Shown: in pieces, positions 34,694 to 43,626 of the stretch
How the letters are laid out: each line of letters begins with the position of its first letter
How positions within the stretch are numbered: the first letter of the stretch is position 1
Source: an uncultured Lachnospiraceae bacterium
GTDB lineage: Bacteria; Bacillota; Clostridia; Lachnospirales; Lachnospiraceae
Assembly (NCBI GenBank): GCA_910578175.1
Contig: CAJTPF010000016.1
Span: forward strand, 3,336-67,335
DNA: 64,000 bases
Direction of reading: 5' to 3'
The notes under the pieces: generated by a model
What the model saw: the letters and a program-made list of their open reading frames with translations, nothing else
The model's database searches: none
Told to the model about the DNA's origin: nothing
Translations under genes and position numbers: made by a program

Positions 34694-35074
34694 TCAGCAT
34701 TCTTCCGCTCCCCTTTCATTTGAAATTGTTTCAACTGCAGAATCCATATCACTGTATTGCATGGTAATCTTGTTCAATCCGGAATATAACAATATCTTCT
34801 GAATACTGTTTCCGGCATTTATAATACCTATCTTCCCTCCGACTCCTTTGATCAGCTTGTACCTTCCCATGATCACACCGATACCCGAACTGTCCATAAA
34901 TGCGGTTCCGGCAAAATCAAAGATAATATTATGTATGTTGCTCCTGTAGATGATATCATCTGCCTGTTCCCTGATAAAAGCGGAATTGTGATGATCCAGT
35001 TCCCCGTTTACATGAATCACTAAAATATCCTTATTAATTTCAAATTCTGAAATCCCTTCCTGTTTCCTTACCAT
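34694..35074 (-). CDS. spoIIAA: Anti-anti-sigma F factor SpoIIAA
   Basis: A 126-residue STAS-domain protein that frees SigF by binding SpoIIAB. The phosphorylatable serine lies in FMDSSGIGVIMGRYK (Ser62 or Ser63). The C-terminus is about ten residues longer than in Bacillus, ending in an acidic, Cys-terminated tail (NERGAEEC). It heads the spoIIA operon, 115 bases after the TPR gene and beyond a strong terminator. No clear SigH promoter was identified by eye. Confidence 0.97.
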   Translation of the reverse strand: MVRKQEGISEFEINKDILVIHVNGELDHHNSAFIREQADDIIYRSNIHNIIFDFAGTAFMDSSGIGVIMGRYKLIKGVGGKIGIINAGNSIQKILLYSGLNKITMQYSDMDSAVETISNERGAEEC

Positions 35075-35138
35075 TACCTATCTCTCCTTTCTTTTTCCCT
35101 GAGGTCTGCAAATTTTGCTTTCCAGTGTTCCCTTATAC

Positions 35139-35167
35139 AAAAAGATAACCGTGACCGGTTATCTTTT
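35139..35167 (-). terminator. Terminator of the zinc-ribbon/TPR gene
   Basis: GATAACCG (35144-35151) and CGGTTATC (35156-35163) flank a short loop, with A- and T-runs on each side, forming a typical intrinsic terminator that could act in both directions. It separates the TPR gene from spoIIA. Confidence 0.8.
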
Positions 35168-35190
35168 CCTTCGTATCCAAAGTATCTTTT

Positions 35191-36696
35191 TTATTTTGCA
35201 GTAATGAGAACGATGTATGCCTGCGCTTTTTCTGCGGCCTGGGGATTGATGTTCTCTGTTTTTGCAAATACGTTCTCCACCAGATTTGCCAGCGACAGCA
35301 AAGCCTTCTCCTTATAGGAACCTGCCGTATCCGGGCTTTGGGATAATGCCAGTTCATACTGTTTTTCATAAGCGGAACCCAGCTTATCAATCGCATCCAG
35401 ATAGTTTATCTGCATAAAATCAAAATTAAAGCACAACTGCAGATTGTCTATGGCTGTCTGCCAGTTTTCCAGCGTTCCCGCAGAATAATAAGCGTTTCTT
35501 CCGTTTTCATAATAAGCTGCTGCCGCCTGTTTATAAGCCTCGGGTTTTAACGAATCAAATACTGTCTTAAATGCCTCCGAACGTTCCTGATTCTTTATGG
35601 AACCCAGACTGGCAGCGCAATTTATGTAATCCGTACCGTTAAAATAAGATACCGCCGTCAGAAGAGAATTATAATCGTTGATCATTTCATTATTCTCATT
35701 TCCTTTATTTGCCAGCTGTCCGGATAAGTTTTCTTTTTCCCCTTCCAATGCCTGAATGCTTGACTGTAAATCCGATTTTTCATTGTTCAATACATCGATC
35801 TGGGAATTCAGTTTCAATATCTCTTTGTTATGGCCTTCATTCAATGATTTTTCCCTGGCCGGAATCAGCAGGAAAAACGCCATTGCAACACCAACCACAA
35901 GACCGATCATAACATTGATCACTGTCATAAATCCGGAATTGGATTCCTTATAACCGGATTTCTGTGGAATGATGACATCATACCCGCTTAAGGATTCCTT
36001 CTCTGACTTTGGTCTGCTGCCATCTCCCGTAAAAACCTTTCGTTCCCGGTTCGTTTTTTCCCTGTCTCCACTGTTTTTAATGCCGAGTTCGCTTTCCAGT
36101 TCCTTTAAATATTTTTTTGCCAGCGGATGACTGGTATCAATCTTCAACGCTTTGACCAGTGACTTTCGTGCTTTTTCAAACTCACCTTTTTTCATATATA
36201 GCAGAGCCAGCAGCAAATGTCCCTTCACCATATTAGGCGCGCTGTTTAACACCTTCTTTAACTGTATGACTGCAACGTCATCATTTCCCTGTTTGGCATA
36301 TCCCAAGGCCAGATTATATTTCTTGATCGTCTGATTGATGGTATCCAGCCGCACGGGATTGGACTGCAGCCGGCGGATATAATCGTCTGCCAGATTTTTC
36401 TCCGGCTGGAGATTCTTGCTTATGACCCATTCCGACATCGCCTGAACGGTTTCTCCCATTTCATAGTATACCAGCCCCAGCAGATTTCTGGCATTGGTAT
36501 TTCTTTTGTCAAACCGGACGCTTCGCCTTAACAGTTCACAGGCGCCGGTAAGATCACGGATCTGCGCTTTTGCAAGACCCATATTATAATATGCGTTGGA
36601 AAGTCTGACTACTTTCTTATATACTGCCACATCTGCCCCACAACCGTTGCAAAAGTTATTTTCCGAGAGCGTACTGTTACATCTATAGCATTTCAT
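35191..36696 (-). CDS. Zinc-ribbon, TPR and coiled-coil membrane protein
   Basis: A 501-residue protein. Residues 3-20 form a zinc ribbon (CYRC...CNGCGAD). TPR repeats cover about 30-205 (LRRSVRFDKRNTNARNLLGL, LKKVLNSAPNMVKGHLLLAL). After a basic linker a single membrane segment (VINVMIGLVVGVAMAFFLLI, about 260-280) leads to an outward coiled coil (LNSQIDVLNNEKSDLQSSIQ) and a helical, TPR-like C-terminal domain (about 345-500). The layout suggests a scaffold linking cytoplasmic partners to the cell envelope. No specific function is known to me. Its position upstream of spoIIA may or may not mean a role in sporulation. Confidence 0.8.
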   Translation of the reverse strand: MKCYRCNSTLSENNFCNGCGADVAVYKKVVRLSNAYYNMGLAKAQIRDLTGACELLRRSVRFDKRNTNARNLLGLVYYEMGETVQAMSEWVISKNLQPEKNLADDYIRRLQSNPVRLDTINQTIKKYNLALGYAKQGNDDVAVIQLKKVLNSAPNMVKGHLLLALLYMKKGEFEKARKSLVKALKIDTSHPLAKKYLKELESELGIKNSGDREKTNRERKVFTGDGSRPKSEKESLSGYDVIIPQKSGYKESNSGFMTVINVMIGLVVGVAMAFFLLIPAREKSLNEGHNKEILKLNSQIDVLNNEKSDLQSSIQALEGEKENLSGQLANKGNENNEMINDYNSLLTAVSYFNGTDYINCAASLGSIKNQERSEAFKTVFDSLKPEAYKQAAAAYYENGRNAYYSAGTLENWQTAIDNLQLCFNFDFMQINYLDAIDKLGSAYEKQYELALSQSPDTAGSYKEKALLSLANLVENVFAKTENINPQAAEKAQAYIVLITAK

Positions 36697-36748
36697 CCGA
36701 ACTCCTCTTTCTAATCAAATATTTAATCAAAGCTCATTTGGTTCTCTT

Positions 36749-36892
36749 TCAGTTATTTTCTTTCATTTCCTTCATCATTTCAAGCACCACATCCGTAATG
36801 TCTTTAATATTATTATTGTAAATCGCATCTTCCGTTTCATCCACTTCCAGACTTGGATGAAATTTCTTTATTTCTTCATCATAGTTTAACAT
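36749..36892 (-). CDS. 47-residue acidic peptide coupled to folC
   Basis: ATG at 36890-36892 is preceded by GGAGG with a seven-base spacing and opens a 47-residue frame (MLNYDEEIKKFHPSLEVDE ... VLEMMKEMKENN). The start overlaps the folC stop by seven bases, so translation is probably coupled. The peptide is helical and acidic, with no membrane segment. The perfect SD and protein-like composition support a real gene. Function unknown. Confidence 0.7.
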   Translation of the reverse strand: MLNYDEEIKKFHPSLEVDETEDAIYNNNIKDITDVVLEMMKEMKENN

Positions 36893-38193
36893 GGCGATAC
36901 CTCCTGTTTCAATTCACCGATCAGATAAAGAGAACCCACGCAAAACAAAACATCCCGCTCGCTCCTGTCCCGGACAGCCTGTGCAAATGCTTCTCTCACA
37001 TCGGACACAACTTTTATTTCCATAGCCGGATTATATTTTGAAAATTCCCGTAAGATATCCTTTTCATCCAACCCCCTGTCAGAATCTATCCTGGTCACAT
37101 ATATGCGGCTGACATCCGTGTCACAAAGCCGTCTTATCATATAATCATAATCTTTATCTTTCACAACTGAAAATAATATGTACTTCCTGCCATCGCACGG
37201 ATATTCCTGAAATGCATGTATAAATCCATCAATTCCGGGACCGTTATGGGCACCGTCAAAAATGATTCCCGGAACTGCTTCCTCCATTCTGCCTTCCCAT
37301 CTGGTTCCGGCGATGCCGTCACGAATGCTTTCATGGTGATCTTTTATGTCTTCCAGCATTTCCGCTGCCCGCAATGCCAGCATCCCATTCTGTACCTGAT
37401 ATTCCGCCGGAAAAGGTACTGTAAAAGCACTCTTTAAATAATACCCACAAAGAGGATAAAAATCAACACCTTTATGAGTTTTTTTAATTATTTTATAATC
37501 TTTTTTCGACACTTTTACCGCCAAACTGCCATTGCTCTCCGCATACCTTTCAATGACTCCGGCAGCCTCTTCATCCTCTCCCCAGTATACCACCGGAACA
37601 TTTGCTTTTATAATGCCCGACTTTTCAGAGGCAATTTCTTCTATGGTATCGCCCAGATACTCCATATGGTCCATGCCTATGGATGTGATGACTGTCAAAT
37701 ATGGGGTTTGGAATACATTGGTGGCATCCAGTCTGCCGCCGAGACCGGTTTCCAACAGAATATATTCCACATTCTTTCTGTCAAACACATACATCCCCAT
37801 TCCCAGCAAAAACTCAAAATAAGAGGGATGTGCCGCCCCCTCTCTTATCATCTCCTCCACAGTCTGTATTACCTTTTCAAATGCTTCCAGAAACAAAGCA
37901 TCTGAAACAACCTGATCGTTGATCCGGATCCTCTCATTATGCCTGAGCAGATGGGGAGAGGTAAATAGTCCGGTCTGTTTCCCGCATTTTACCAGTATAC
38001 CGGATAAGAAAGCACAGACGCTGCCTTTTCCGTTGGTACCTGCCACATGGATGATCTTAAATTTCAAAGCACCTTTCCCGGTAGTTTTGATTCCCAACCG
38101 CCTTAAAAACCCGGCGGTATGGATCTGGTCATTCTTAGCTGTAAACTTTGGTATATTTTCAATATATGCAATGGCTTCACTGTATGTATACAT
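36886..38193 (-). CDS. folC: Bifunctional folylpolyglutamate / dihydrofolate synthase
   Basis: A 435-residue Mur-ligase-fold enzyme that adds glutamate to folates. The P-loop HVAGTNGKGSVCAFLSG lies near residue 50, followed by GLFTSPHLLRHNERI, LLETGLGGRLDATNVF and IGMDHMEYLGDT. The C-terminal domain carries IIFDGAHNGPGIDGF. The start at MYTYSEAIAYIE is chosen because it matches the usual N-terminus; the frame extends to a TTG at 38262, but that would begin right at the valS terminator. An AAGGGA lies about 12 bases upstream, so the start is less certain than the gene. Confidence 0.93.
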   Translation of the reverse strand: MYTYSEAIAYIENIPKFTAKNDQIHTAGFLRRLGIKTTGKGALKFKIIHVAGTNGKGSVCAFLSGILVKCGKQTGLFTSPHLLRHNERIRINDQVVSDALFLEAFEKVIQTVEEMIREGAAHPSYFEFLLGMGMYVFDRKNVEYILLETGLGGRLDATNVFQTPYLTVITSIGMDHMEYLGDTIEEIASEKSGIIKANVPVVYWGEDEEAAGVIERYAESNGSLAVKVSKKDYKIIKKTHKGVDFYPLCGYYLKSAFTVPFPAEYQVQNGMLALRAAEMLEDIKDHHESIRDGIAGTRWEGRMEEAVPGIIFDGAHNGPGIDGFIHAFQEYPCDGRKYILFSVVKDKDYDYMIRRLCDTDVSRIYVTRIDSDRGLDEKDILREFSKYNPAMEIKVVSDVREAFAQAVRDRSERDVLFCVGSLYLIGELKQEVSPC

Positions 38194-38265
38194 AACCGGA
38201 TGATTCCCTTCTTTTTTATTTGCTGATAATCGTATAAATTTTGTATTCATCAGTTTGATCAAATC

Positions 38266-38314
38266 TCAAAAACAGGATACCCGGAATGTCTTTATCCGCC
38301 CCGGGTATCCCTGT
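38266..38314 (-). terminator. valS terminator
   Basis: AACAGGATACCCGG (38271-38284) pairs with CCGGGTATCCCTGT (38301-38314) across a 16-base loop, followed on the minus strand by a T-run. A strong intrinsic terminator directly after the valS stop. Confidence 0.85.
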
Positions 38315-38328
38315 ATATTTTTTTCCTG

Positions 38329-40968
38329 CTATTTCTGCAAATGTGCAAGCTGCTCTTTTACCTGTTTCATCATCTGTGTATACTTCGCCTGTTTCTCTTT
38401 CTCTTCTTCTATCTTTGCTGCCGGAGCTTTGCTTACAAATTTCTCATTGGACAGCATCCCTTCCACACGGGCCAGCTCTTTCGTCAGCTTTTCCTCTTCC
38501 TTCTTCAGACGCTCGATTTCTTTCTCTATATCCACAAGTTCCGCAAAAGGCATATAGATATTGGCATGTTCGATCACCGCCGAAACCGCATCCTCCGCAA
38601 TTCCGCTCTTATCCTTCTGTATCTTTACCTCGCCGGCATAGGACAGTGTCTGGAAAAATACCCTGCCGTCTTCAAATATATTTGCCACCTTTTCATTTTC
38701 GGTAACAATATACACCTGCGCTTTTCTGGACGGCGGAACGTTCATTCCTGCCCTTACATTCCTGATACTCCTGACCGCCGTCTTAATGATCTCCACCGAC
38801 TCTTCCTCTCCGGCAAAGTTGGATTCTTCCCTGTATTCCGGCCATTTCTCGGTCATGATGGTTTCTGCTTTTTCATTCAGTGTACAATATATTTCTTCGG
38901 TCACAAACGGCATATACGGATGAAGAAGTTTCAGCGAAATCTCAAGAACCGTTTTTAAGGTATACAGCGCCGCCGCCTTTGTGGTATTATCCTCACCGTA
39001 CAATCTCGGTTTTACCATTTCAATATACCAGTCGCAGAATTCTTCCCAGATAAAATTGTATAATTTGTCTGCCGCCACACCTAATTCATATTTTTCTATA
39101 TTTTCCGTTACTTCTTTTACCAGGGTATTCGCCTTGGATAAGATCCATTTGTCCGCATTGGTCAGCGCCGACTGCTCTACCTGCGGTATACCTTCTTCCG
39201 GCATATTCATCATAATAAACCGGGAGGCATTCCAGACTTTATTTGCAAAGTTACGGTTGGCTTCTACTCTTTCATAGTAAAAACGCATATCATTGCCCGG
39301 CGCATTTCCGGTGATCAGCGTGAAACGCAATGCATCCGCTCCGTATTTCTCTATAACTTCCAGCGGGTCAATCCCGTTTCCAAGGGATTTACTCATTTTT
39401 CTTCCCTGGGAATCCCGGACCAGGCCGTGAATCAATACCGTATGAAACGGAACTTTTCCCACATGCTCCAGTCCGGAGAATACCATTCGGATCACCCAGA
39501 AGAATATAATATCATATCCGGTTACCAACGTACTGGTCGGATAAAAATAATCCAGCTCTTCGGTCTTATCCGGCCATCCAAGCGTGGAAAACGGCCATAA
39601 TGCGGAACTGAACCAGGTATCCAGCGTATCCGGGTCCTGACGCATCTTCCCGCCGCATTTCGGACAGACCGCCTCCTGTTCCTTTGTCACTGTCATTTCA
39701 CCGCATTCGTCACAATAGAAGGCAGGAATCCTGTGTCCCCACCAAAGCTGTCTGGAAATGCACCAGTCGCGGATTCCCTCTAACCAGTGAAAATAAGTTT
39801 TATCAAAATGCGGCGGAATAAACCGGGTATCACCGTTCTTAACCGCTTCGATAGCCGGTCCTGCCAGCGGCTCCATCTTTACGAACCATTGTTTGGATAC
39901 TCTTGGCTCCACGGTGGTTTTACATCTGTAACAGGTTCCTACATTGTGACTGTAATCTTCTATTTTTACCAGTGCGCCTTCCGCTTCCAGATCGGCAACA
40001 ATGGCTTTTCTCGCTTCATACCGGTCCATTCCTGCATATTTCGGATAATCTTCTACGATCCTGGCATCCTCCGTCATCACATTGATGATCTCAAGGTCAT
40101 GCCGCAATCCCACTTCAAAGTCATTAGGATCGTGGGCCGGCGTGATCTTTACCACACCGGTTCCAAATTCCATTTCCACATAATCGTCGGCAATAACCGG
40201 TATTTCCCTGTGTACGATCGGCAGTATCACCGTTTTTCCGATCATTTCCTTATATCTGTCATCTTTCGGATTCACTGCCACCGCTGTATCTCCCAATAAG
40301 GTTTCCGGTCTGGTAGTCGCCAGATTGATATATCCGCTGCCGTCGGAGAGCGGATAGCGTAAATGCCAGAAATGTCCTGCCTGATCTTCATAATTCACTT
40401 CTGCATCGGATATGGAAGTCAGGCATTTCGGACACCAGTTGATGATCCTCTCTCCTCTGTAGATCAGTCCTTTGTCATACAGATTTATAAAAACTTCTTT
40501 TACAGCTTTGTTACAGCCCTCATCCATGGTAAACCGTTCTCTGTCCCAGTCGCAGGAAGAGCCGATTTTCTTAAGCTGCGCAACGATCCTTCCGCCGTAT
40601 TGCTTTTTCCATTCCCAGGCTCTTTCCAGAAATTTCTCTCTTCCCAGGTCTTCTTTGGTAATGCCTTCCTCCCGCATCTTTTCTACGATTTTTGCTTCCG
40701 TGGCAATGGAGGCATGGTCGGTTCCCGGAACCCACAGCGCTTCGTATCCCTGCATACGCTTTGTCCGGATCAGAATATCCTGAATGGTATTGTCCAGTGC
40801 ATGTCCCATATGGAGCTGTCCGGTAATATTCGGTGGCGGCATTACGATAGTAAACGGTTTCCTGCTCCGGTCCACCTCTGCATGAAAATATTTATTTTGT
40901 TCCCATTTTTCATATAACCGCTGCTCAATGTCGACCGGATTATAATTTTTTTCCAATTCTTTTGCCAT
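38329..40968 (-). CDS. valS: Valyl-tRNA synthetase
   Basis: An 879-residue class I aminoacyl-tRNA synthetase charging tRNA-Val. The HIGH-type motif is PPNITGQLHMGHAL near 48-61, and the KMSKS loop is present (RKMSKSLGNGIDP). The CP1 editing domain contains the TTRPETLLGDTAVAV signature. Zinc-type Cys pairs (FYCDECGE, AVCPKCGGK) are in the catalytic insert. The C-terminal anticodon-binding region ends in a coiled coil (EIERLKKEEEKLTKELARVE), the tRNA-binding arm of ValRS. Expression is controlled by the T-box leader upstream and closed by a strong terminator. Confidence 0.98.
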   Translation of the reverse strand: MAKELEKNYNPVDIEQRLYEKWEQNKYFHAEVDRSRKPFTIVMPPPNITGQLHMGHALDNTIQDILIRTKRMQGYEALWVPGTDHASIATEAKIVEKMREEGITKEDLGREKFLERAWEWKKQYGGRIVAQLKKIGSSCDWDRERFTMDEGCNKAVKEVFINLYDKGLIYRGERIINWCPKCLTSISDAEVNYEDQAGHFWHLRYPLSDGSGYINLATTRPETLLGDTAVAVNPKDDRYKEMIGKTVILPIVHREIPVIADDYVEMEFGTGVVKITPAHDPNDFEVGLRHDLEIINVMTEDARIVEDYPKYAGMDRYEARKAIVADLEAEGALVKIEDYSHNVGTCYRCKTTVEPRVSKQWFVKMEPLAGPAIEAVKNGDTRFIPPHFDKTYFHWLEGIRDWCISRQLWWGHRIPAFYCDECGEMTVTKEQEAVCPKCGGKMRQDPDTLDTWFSSALWPFSTLGWPDKTEELDYFYPTSTLVTGYDIIFFWVIRMVFSGLEHVGKVPFHTVLIHGLVRDSQGRKMSKSLGNGIDPLEVIEKYGADALRFTLITGNAPGNDMRFYYERVEANRNFANKVWNASRFIMMNMPEEGIPQVEQSALTNADKWILSKANTLVKEVTENIEKYELGVAADKLYNFIWEEFCDWYIEMVKPRLYGEDNTTKAAALYTLKTVLEISLKLLHPYMPFVTEEIYCTLNEKAETIMTEKWPEYREESNFAGEEESVEIIKTAVRSIRNVRAGMNVPPSRKAQVYIVTENEKVANIFEDGRVFFQTLSYAGEVKIQKDKSGIAEDAVSAVIEHANIYMPFAELVDIEKEIERLKKEEEKLTKELARVEGMLSNEKFVSKAPAAKIEEEKEKQAKYTQMMKQVKEQLAHLQK

Positions 40969-41000
40969 AATGATGATCCTTTCTGTTCATAAATTTAATT

Positions 41001-41278
41001 AAAAAAGCCCTTTTTCCTTATCATGGGAAAAAGGGCGTAATCTCATAACGGACTGCGCGGTACCACCTTTGTTTGCGATATGGTTGTGCATCACATCTCT
41101 TCTTATCCTGTAACGGGGACGATTCCGTTGCTGCTTACTCCGGTTCGGCAGCAATGCTCCAAAGCTACCTTCAAAAGACACTGTCCGGCAGGACCTTTCA
41201 GCCTGTGAGTCCCGCTCTCTTTTGGGGTTATCTTTCTACTCCTCTTTATCATTGCATTTGAATATTTAACTGATATTT
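41001..41278 (-). promoter_or_regulatory. T-box riboswitch of valS
   Basis: On the minus strand the T-box sequence AGGTGGTACCGCG (41056-41068) is followed by the terminator GCCCTTTTTCC...GGAAAAAGGGC with a T-run (41001-41036). Upstream, Stem I features include AGAGGAGTAG and GGCTGAAAGGTCC. Uncharged tRNA-Val should pair with the T-box and favour the antiterminator. GTA within AAGGTAGC (41166-41168) is a possible specifier triplet but was not verified by folding. Confidence 0.93.
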
Positions 41279-41307
41279 ATAATAAGCGGAATGGCGGGAT
41301 TTGTCAA
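41279..41307 (-). promoter_or_regulatory. valS promoter
   Basis: TTGACA (41302-41307) and TATTAT (41279-41284) on the minus strand with a 17-base spacer, immediately upstream of the T-box leader and only 15 bases from the deacetylase stop codon. Confidence 0.85.
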
Positions 41308-41321
41308 GTGGAAACCCTCTT

Positions 41322-42302
41322 TTATCGTATCGTCCCCAACTCATATCCCAGCCCCCGTACCGCATCTATAAACTCTCCCAGTATGTCCGCATTCGTCTTT
41401 GAATCCACATGCAACAGATATATGGCTCCCGGATGTACTCTGTCTTTTAATTTCTGAAGGGCATATCCGGGCTCCGGCTGGTCGTTTTCATCATAATCTT
41501 TGTAGGCAAAACTCCAAAATACGGAACGGTATCCCATCTGCTGCATCAGCGCCAGCGACCGGGTACTGTAAGTTCCCTGTGGATACCGGAACAAGTCCAT
41601 TTCATATCCGTATTTCTGAAGCAGACAGTCATGTACGGTCTTTACTTCATTGATCTGCTCATCTATGGACAGTGAAAACATTCCGGCTGCCGGATGAGTC
41701 ACGCTGTGGTTTCCGATGGCATGTCCCTCCGATACCATACGAAGAATGATATCCGGATTATCTTCAACAAAGGGCATAGTCACAAAAAATGTGATTTTCA
41801 CCTGTTTTTCTTTTAATGTGTCTAATATCTGAGTCATATAAGTGGAAGAACTTCCGCAGTCCATGGTAATATAAAGTTTATTTTCCCGGGGCATAATGAA
41901 ATAAGCACCATATTCACCATTCCGTTCCTGGGCGGTAAGGGCATAAACCGGACGGTTAAATTCATCGAACGTGGTTCCCTGTCCCCAGTTTGTCCCTTCA
42001 TTGGACAATTGGGAAAGATAGTCATGATCCACCAGAAAACGGTCCGTTTCTGCAGCAGAGCGGGCGGTGGTTTCCGGTTCTGTTGTCTGTTCCTGCAGAA
42101 AGGTTTCTTCCGGTATGGAAGAGCTTTGTTCATCCGATGTAGTATCCAAAATTGTAGTGGTCTGTTCTTCTTTCCCGCTCCGGGTCTCCGGTTTTACCGC
42201 AGCTTCTTTCTTTTCGCCGCAGCCGGATAAAATAAAGGCCGACAAAGTTAATAACCCGGATAACGCCAAACCTTTTCTAAGTGTCTTAATGTTTCTTTTC
42301 AT
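41322..42302 (-). CDS. Polysaccharide deacetylase lipoprotein
   Basis: A 326-residue exported protein. The N-terminus is a lipoprotein signal (LSAFILSGCGEKK, acylated Cys near 28), followed by a Thr/Glu-rich linker (about 35-90) and a NodB-type catalytic domain. Motif 1 is ITMDCGSSS, with a Cys in place of the second metal-binding Asp, as in PdaA-like enzymes. Motif 2 is GNHSVTHP and motif 3 FRYPQGTYS; the C-terminal motif is YLLHVDSK. It probably modifies peptidoglycan or another envelope polysaccharide. The start is the ATG at 42300-42302 with GGGAG eight bases upstream. It is the last gene of the DUF5717 operon (26-base gap). Confidence 0.88.
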   Translation of the reverse strand: MKRNIKTLRKGLALSGLLTLSAFILSGCGEKKEAAVKPETRSGKEEQTTTILDTTSDEQSSSIPEETFLQEQTTEPETTARSAAETDRFLVDHDYLSQLSNEGTNWGQGTTFDEFNRPVYALTAQERNGEYGAYFIMPRENKLYITMDCGSSSTYMTQILDTLKEKQVKITFFVTMPFVEDNPDIILRMVSEGHAIGNHSVTHPAAGMFSLSIDEQINEVKTVHDCLLQKYGYEMDLFRYPQGTYSTRSLALMQQMGYRSVFWSFAYKDYDENDQPEPGYALQKLKDRVHPGAIYLLHVDSKTNADILGEFIDAVRGLGYELGTIR

Positions 42303-42328
42303 CACAACGGCTCCCTTTTTGTATATTT

Positions 42329-43612
42329 TTATATGTCATATGCATCCATGACTGCCATCAGTTCCCTGGCATGTTCTTTATCTCCCAGTATCAGCATCTT
42401 TATTTCTTCTTTGGCCTTCAGTATCGTATTATTGTTATAATCCAGGGAGGTCTTTAATTTATGTCTCCTCTTGTTCAGACTTGTTTTAATCTCTTCCATT
42501 TCCCGCCTGTCCACAATGGCATATGCCTGACTGACCCAGACATTGCTGTCCCGGATATCCATCTGCTTCAGTAATGCCACCAGGCTTTCTTCCGCTTCAA
42601 TCAGCCGATTGGAGGCTTTATTATAAACTTCATGTTCTTTCTGCAGTTTTAAATATACGGACCACAGTTTATTTAACTGATAGGCACTTTTAACGCCATG
42701 CTTTTCATATGCGTATTCCAGACGGCTCACTACATTCACATATTTAATCTTAACTTTGTTTAACAATGTGATGGCTTTGTTCAGTCTTGCCTCAGCCAGT
42801 TTCAGTTCATAAACGGTTTTATTATACATTCCGAAAATAATTCCGATAAATACTGCAGCAATGGCTACCAGGCCATACATAAACAGACTCACGTCTGCTC
42901 CGTATCCGATTCCCAGAACCATCAGAAAGATAAAAGCCGCAGCAAATGCTGCAATCCCGATTTTCGATGCGCCGTTGATAATATACAGACGGTTCTTCAT
43001 CTCTTTCTTTTCAAAAATAAGCGCTGCCCGTTCCCCTTCCAGATACCGCATGTCCGTTTTAACGGTCTCACAGTATTTCTCATCGTCTGCGATATTTTTC
43101 AGGATATCCCTGATATTATCCTCACATTCCCGCATATGGCTATACTGCTGATTGGTAAGTTTTGACATGGACCGTCCGAAATCTTTCCTGTCTTTTTCCA
43201 GAACAACTACTTTTTTGGCATAGCCCAACAACTGTTCCTTCTGGGGATCAGGCATATTTTCGATCAAATGGATATCGTTCAGATAATGATTTACCGCCTG
43301 GTATTCTATCTTTAACTCATCCATTCGTTTCCCTGCCGTTACGATCCTGTCGCAGCAGTTTTCAATATAATCCTTTTTCTGGTCCGTGGTTTTAACTTCC
43401 GGCTTTTCAATAGACATTGACGACTGAAGTTCATTGCTGTCAGGAATCTCTACCGTTCCGTTTTCACCGCCTTCTCCCTGTGCCGTATGGGAATCCGCCT
43501 GCTGTGCTCCCCGCTTGTCCCCCGTGCTGTTTTTCTGCCGGAGCTGTTCCAGATAATCCGTATTAAACTTATCCTTTTTTAAGCGTCTTTTTGATTTTTT
43601 ATTTCCAAACAT
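42329..43612 (-). CDS. Coiled-coil membrane protein of the DUF5716/5717 operon
   Basis: A 427-residue protein with a basic N-terminus (NKKSKRRLKKDKF) and a low-complexity polar linker to about 80. A long helical coiled coil follows (about 85-215), then a hairpin of two membrane segments (IGIAAFAAAFIFLMVLGIGY and LFMYGLVAIAAVFIGIIFGM), and a second coiled coil (about 275-425). Both coiled-coil arms should lie on the cytoplasmic side. It has no recognisable enzymatic motif. Spacing to its neighbours is 14 and 26 bases, so it belongs to the five-gene operon. It may anchor the soluble partners to the membrane. I do not recognise a named family. Confidence 0.78.
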   Translation of the reverse strand: MFGNKKSKRRLKKDKFNTDYLEQLRQKNSTGDKRGAQQADSHTAQGEGGENGTVEIPDSNELQSSMSIEKPEVKTTDQKKDYIENCCDRIVTAGKRMDELKIEYQAVNHYLNDIHLIENMPDPQKEQLLGYAKKVVVLEKDRKDFGRSMSKLTNQQYSHMRECEDNIRDILKNIADDEKYCETVKTDMRYLEGERAALIFEKKEMKNRLYIINGASKIGIAAFAAAFIFLMVLGIGYGADVSLFMYGLVAIAAVFIGIIFGMYNKTVYELKLAEARLNKAITLLNKVKIKYVNVVSRLEYAYEKHGVKSAYQLNKLWSVYLKLQKEHEVYNKASNRLIEAEESLVALLKQMDIRDSNVWVSQAYAIVDRREMEEIKTSLNKRRHKLKTSLDYNNNTILKAKEEIKMLILGDKEHARELMAVMDAYDI

Positions 43613-43626
43613 GAATCGTTATCCTT

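Noticed and set aside
34126..34802. Two long plus-strand frames opposite sigF and spoIIAB
   Set aside because: Both are mirrors of conserved sporulation genes, with no SD and Ser/Phe-rich sequence.
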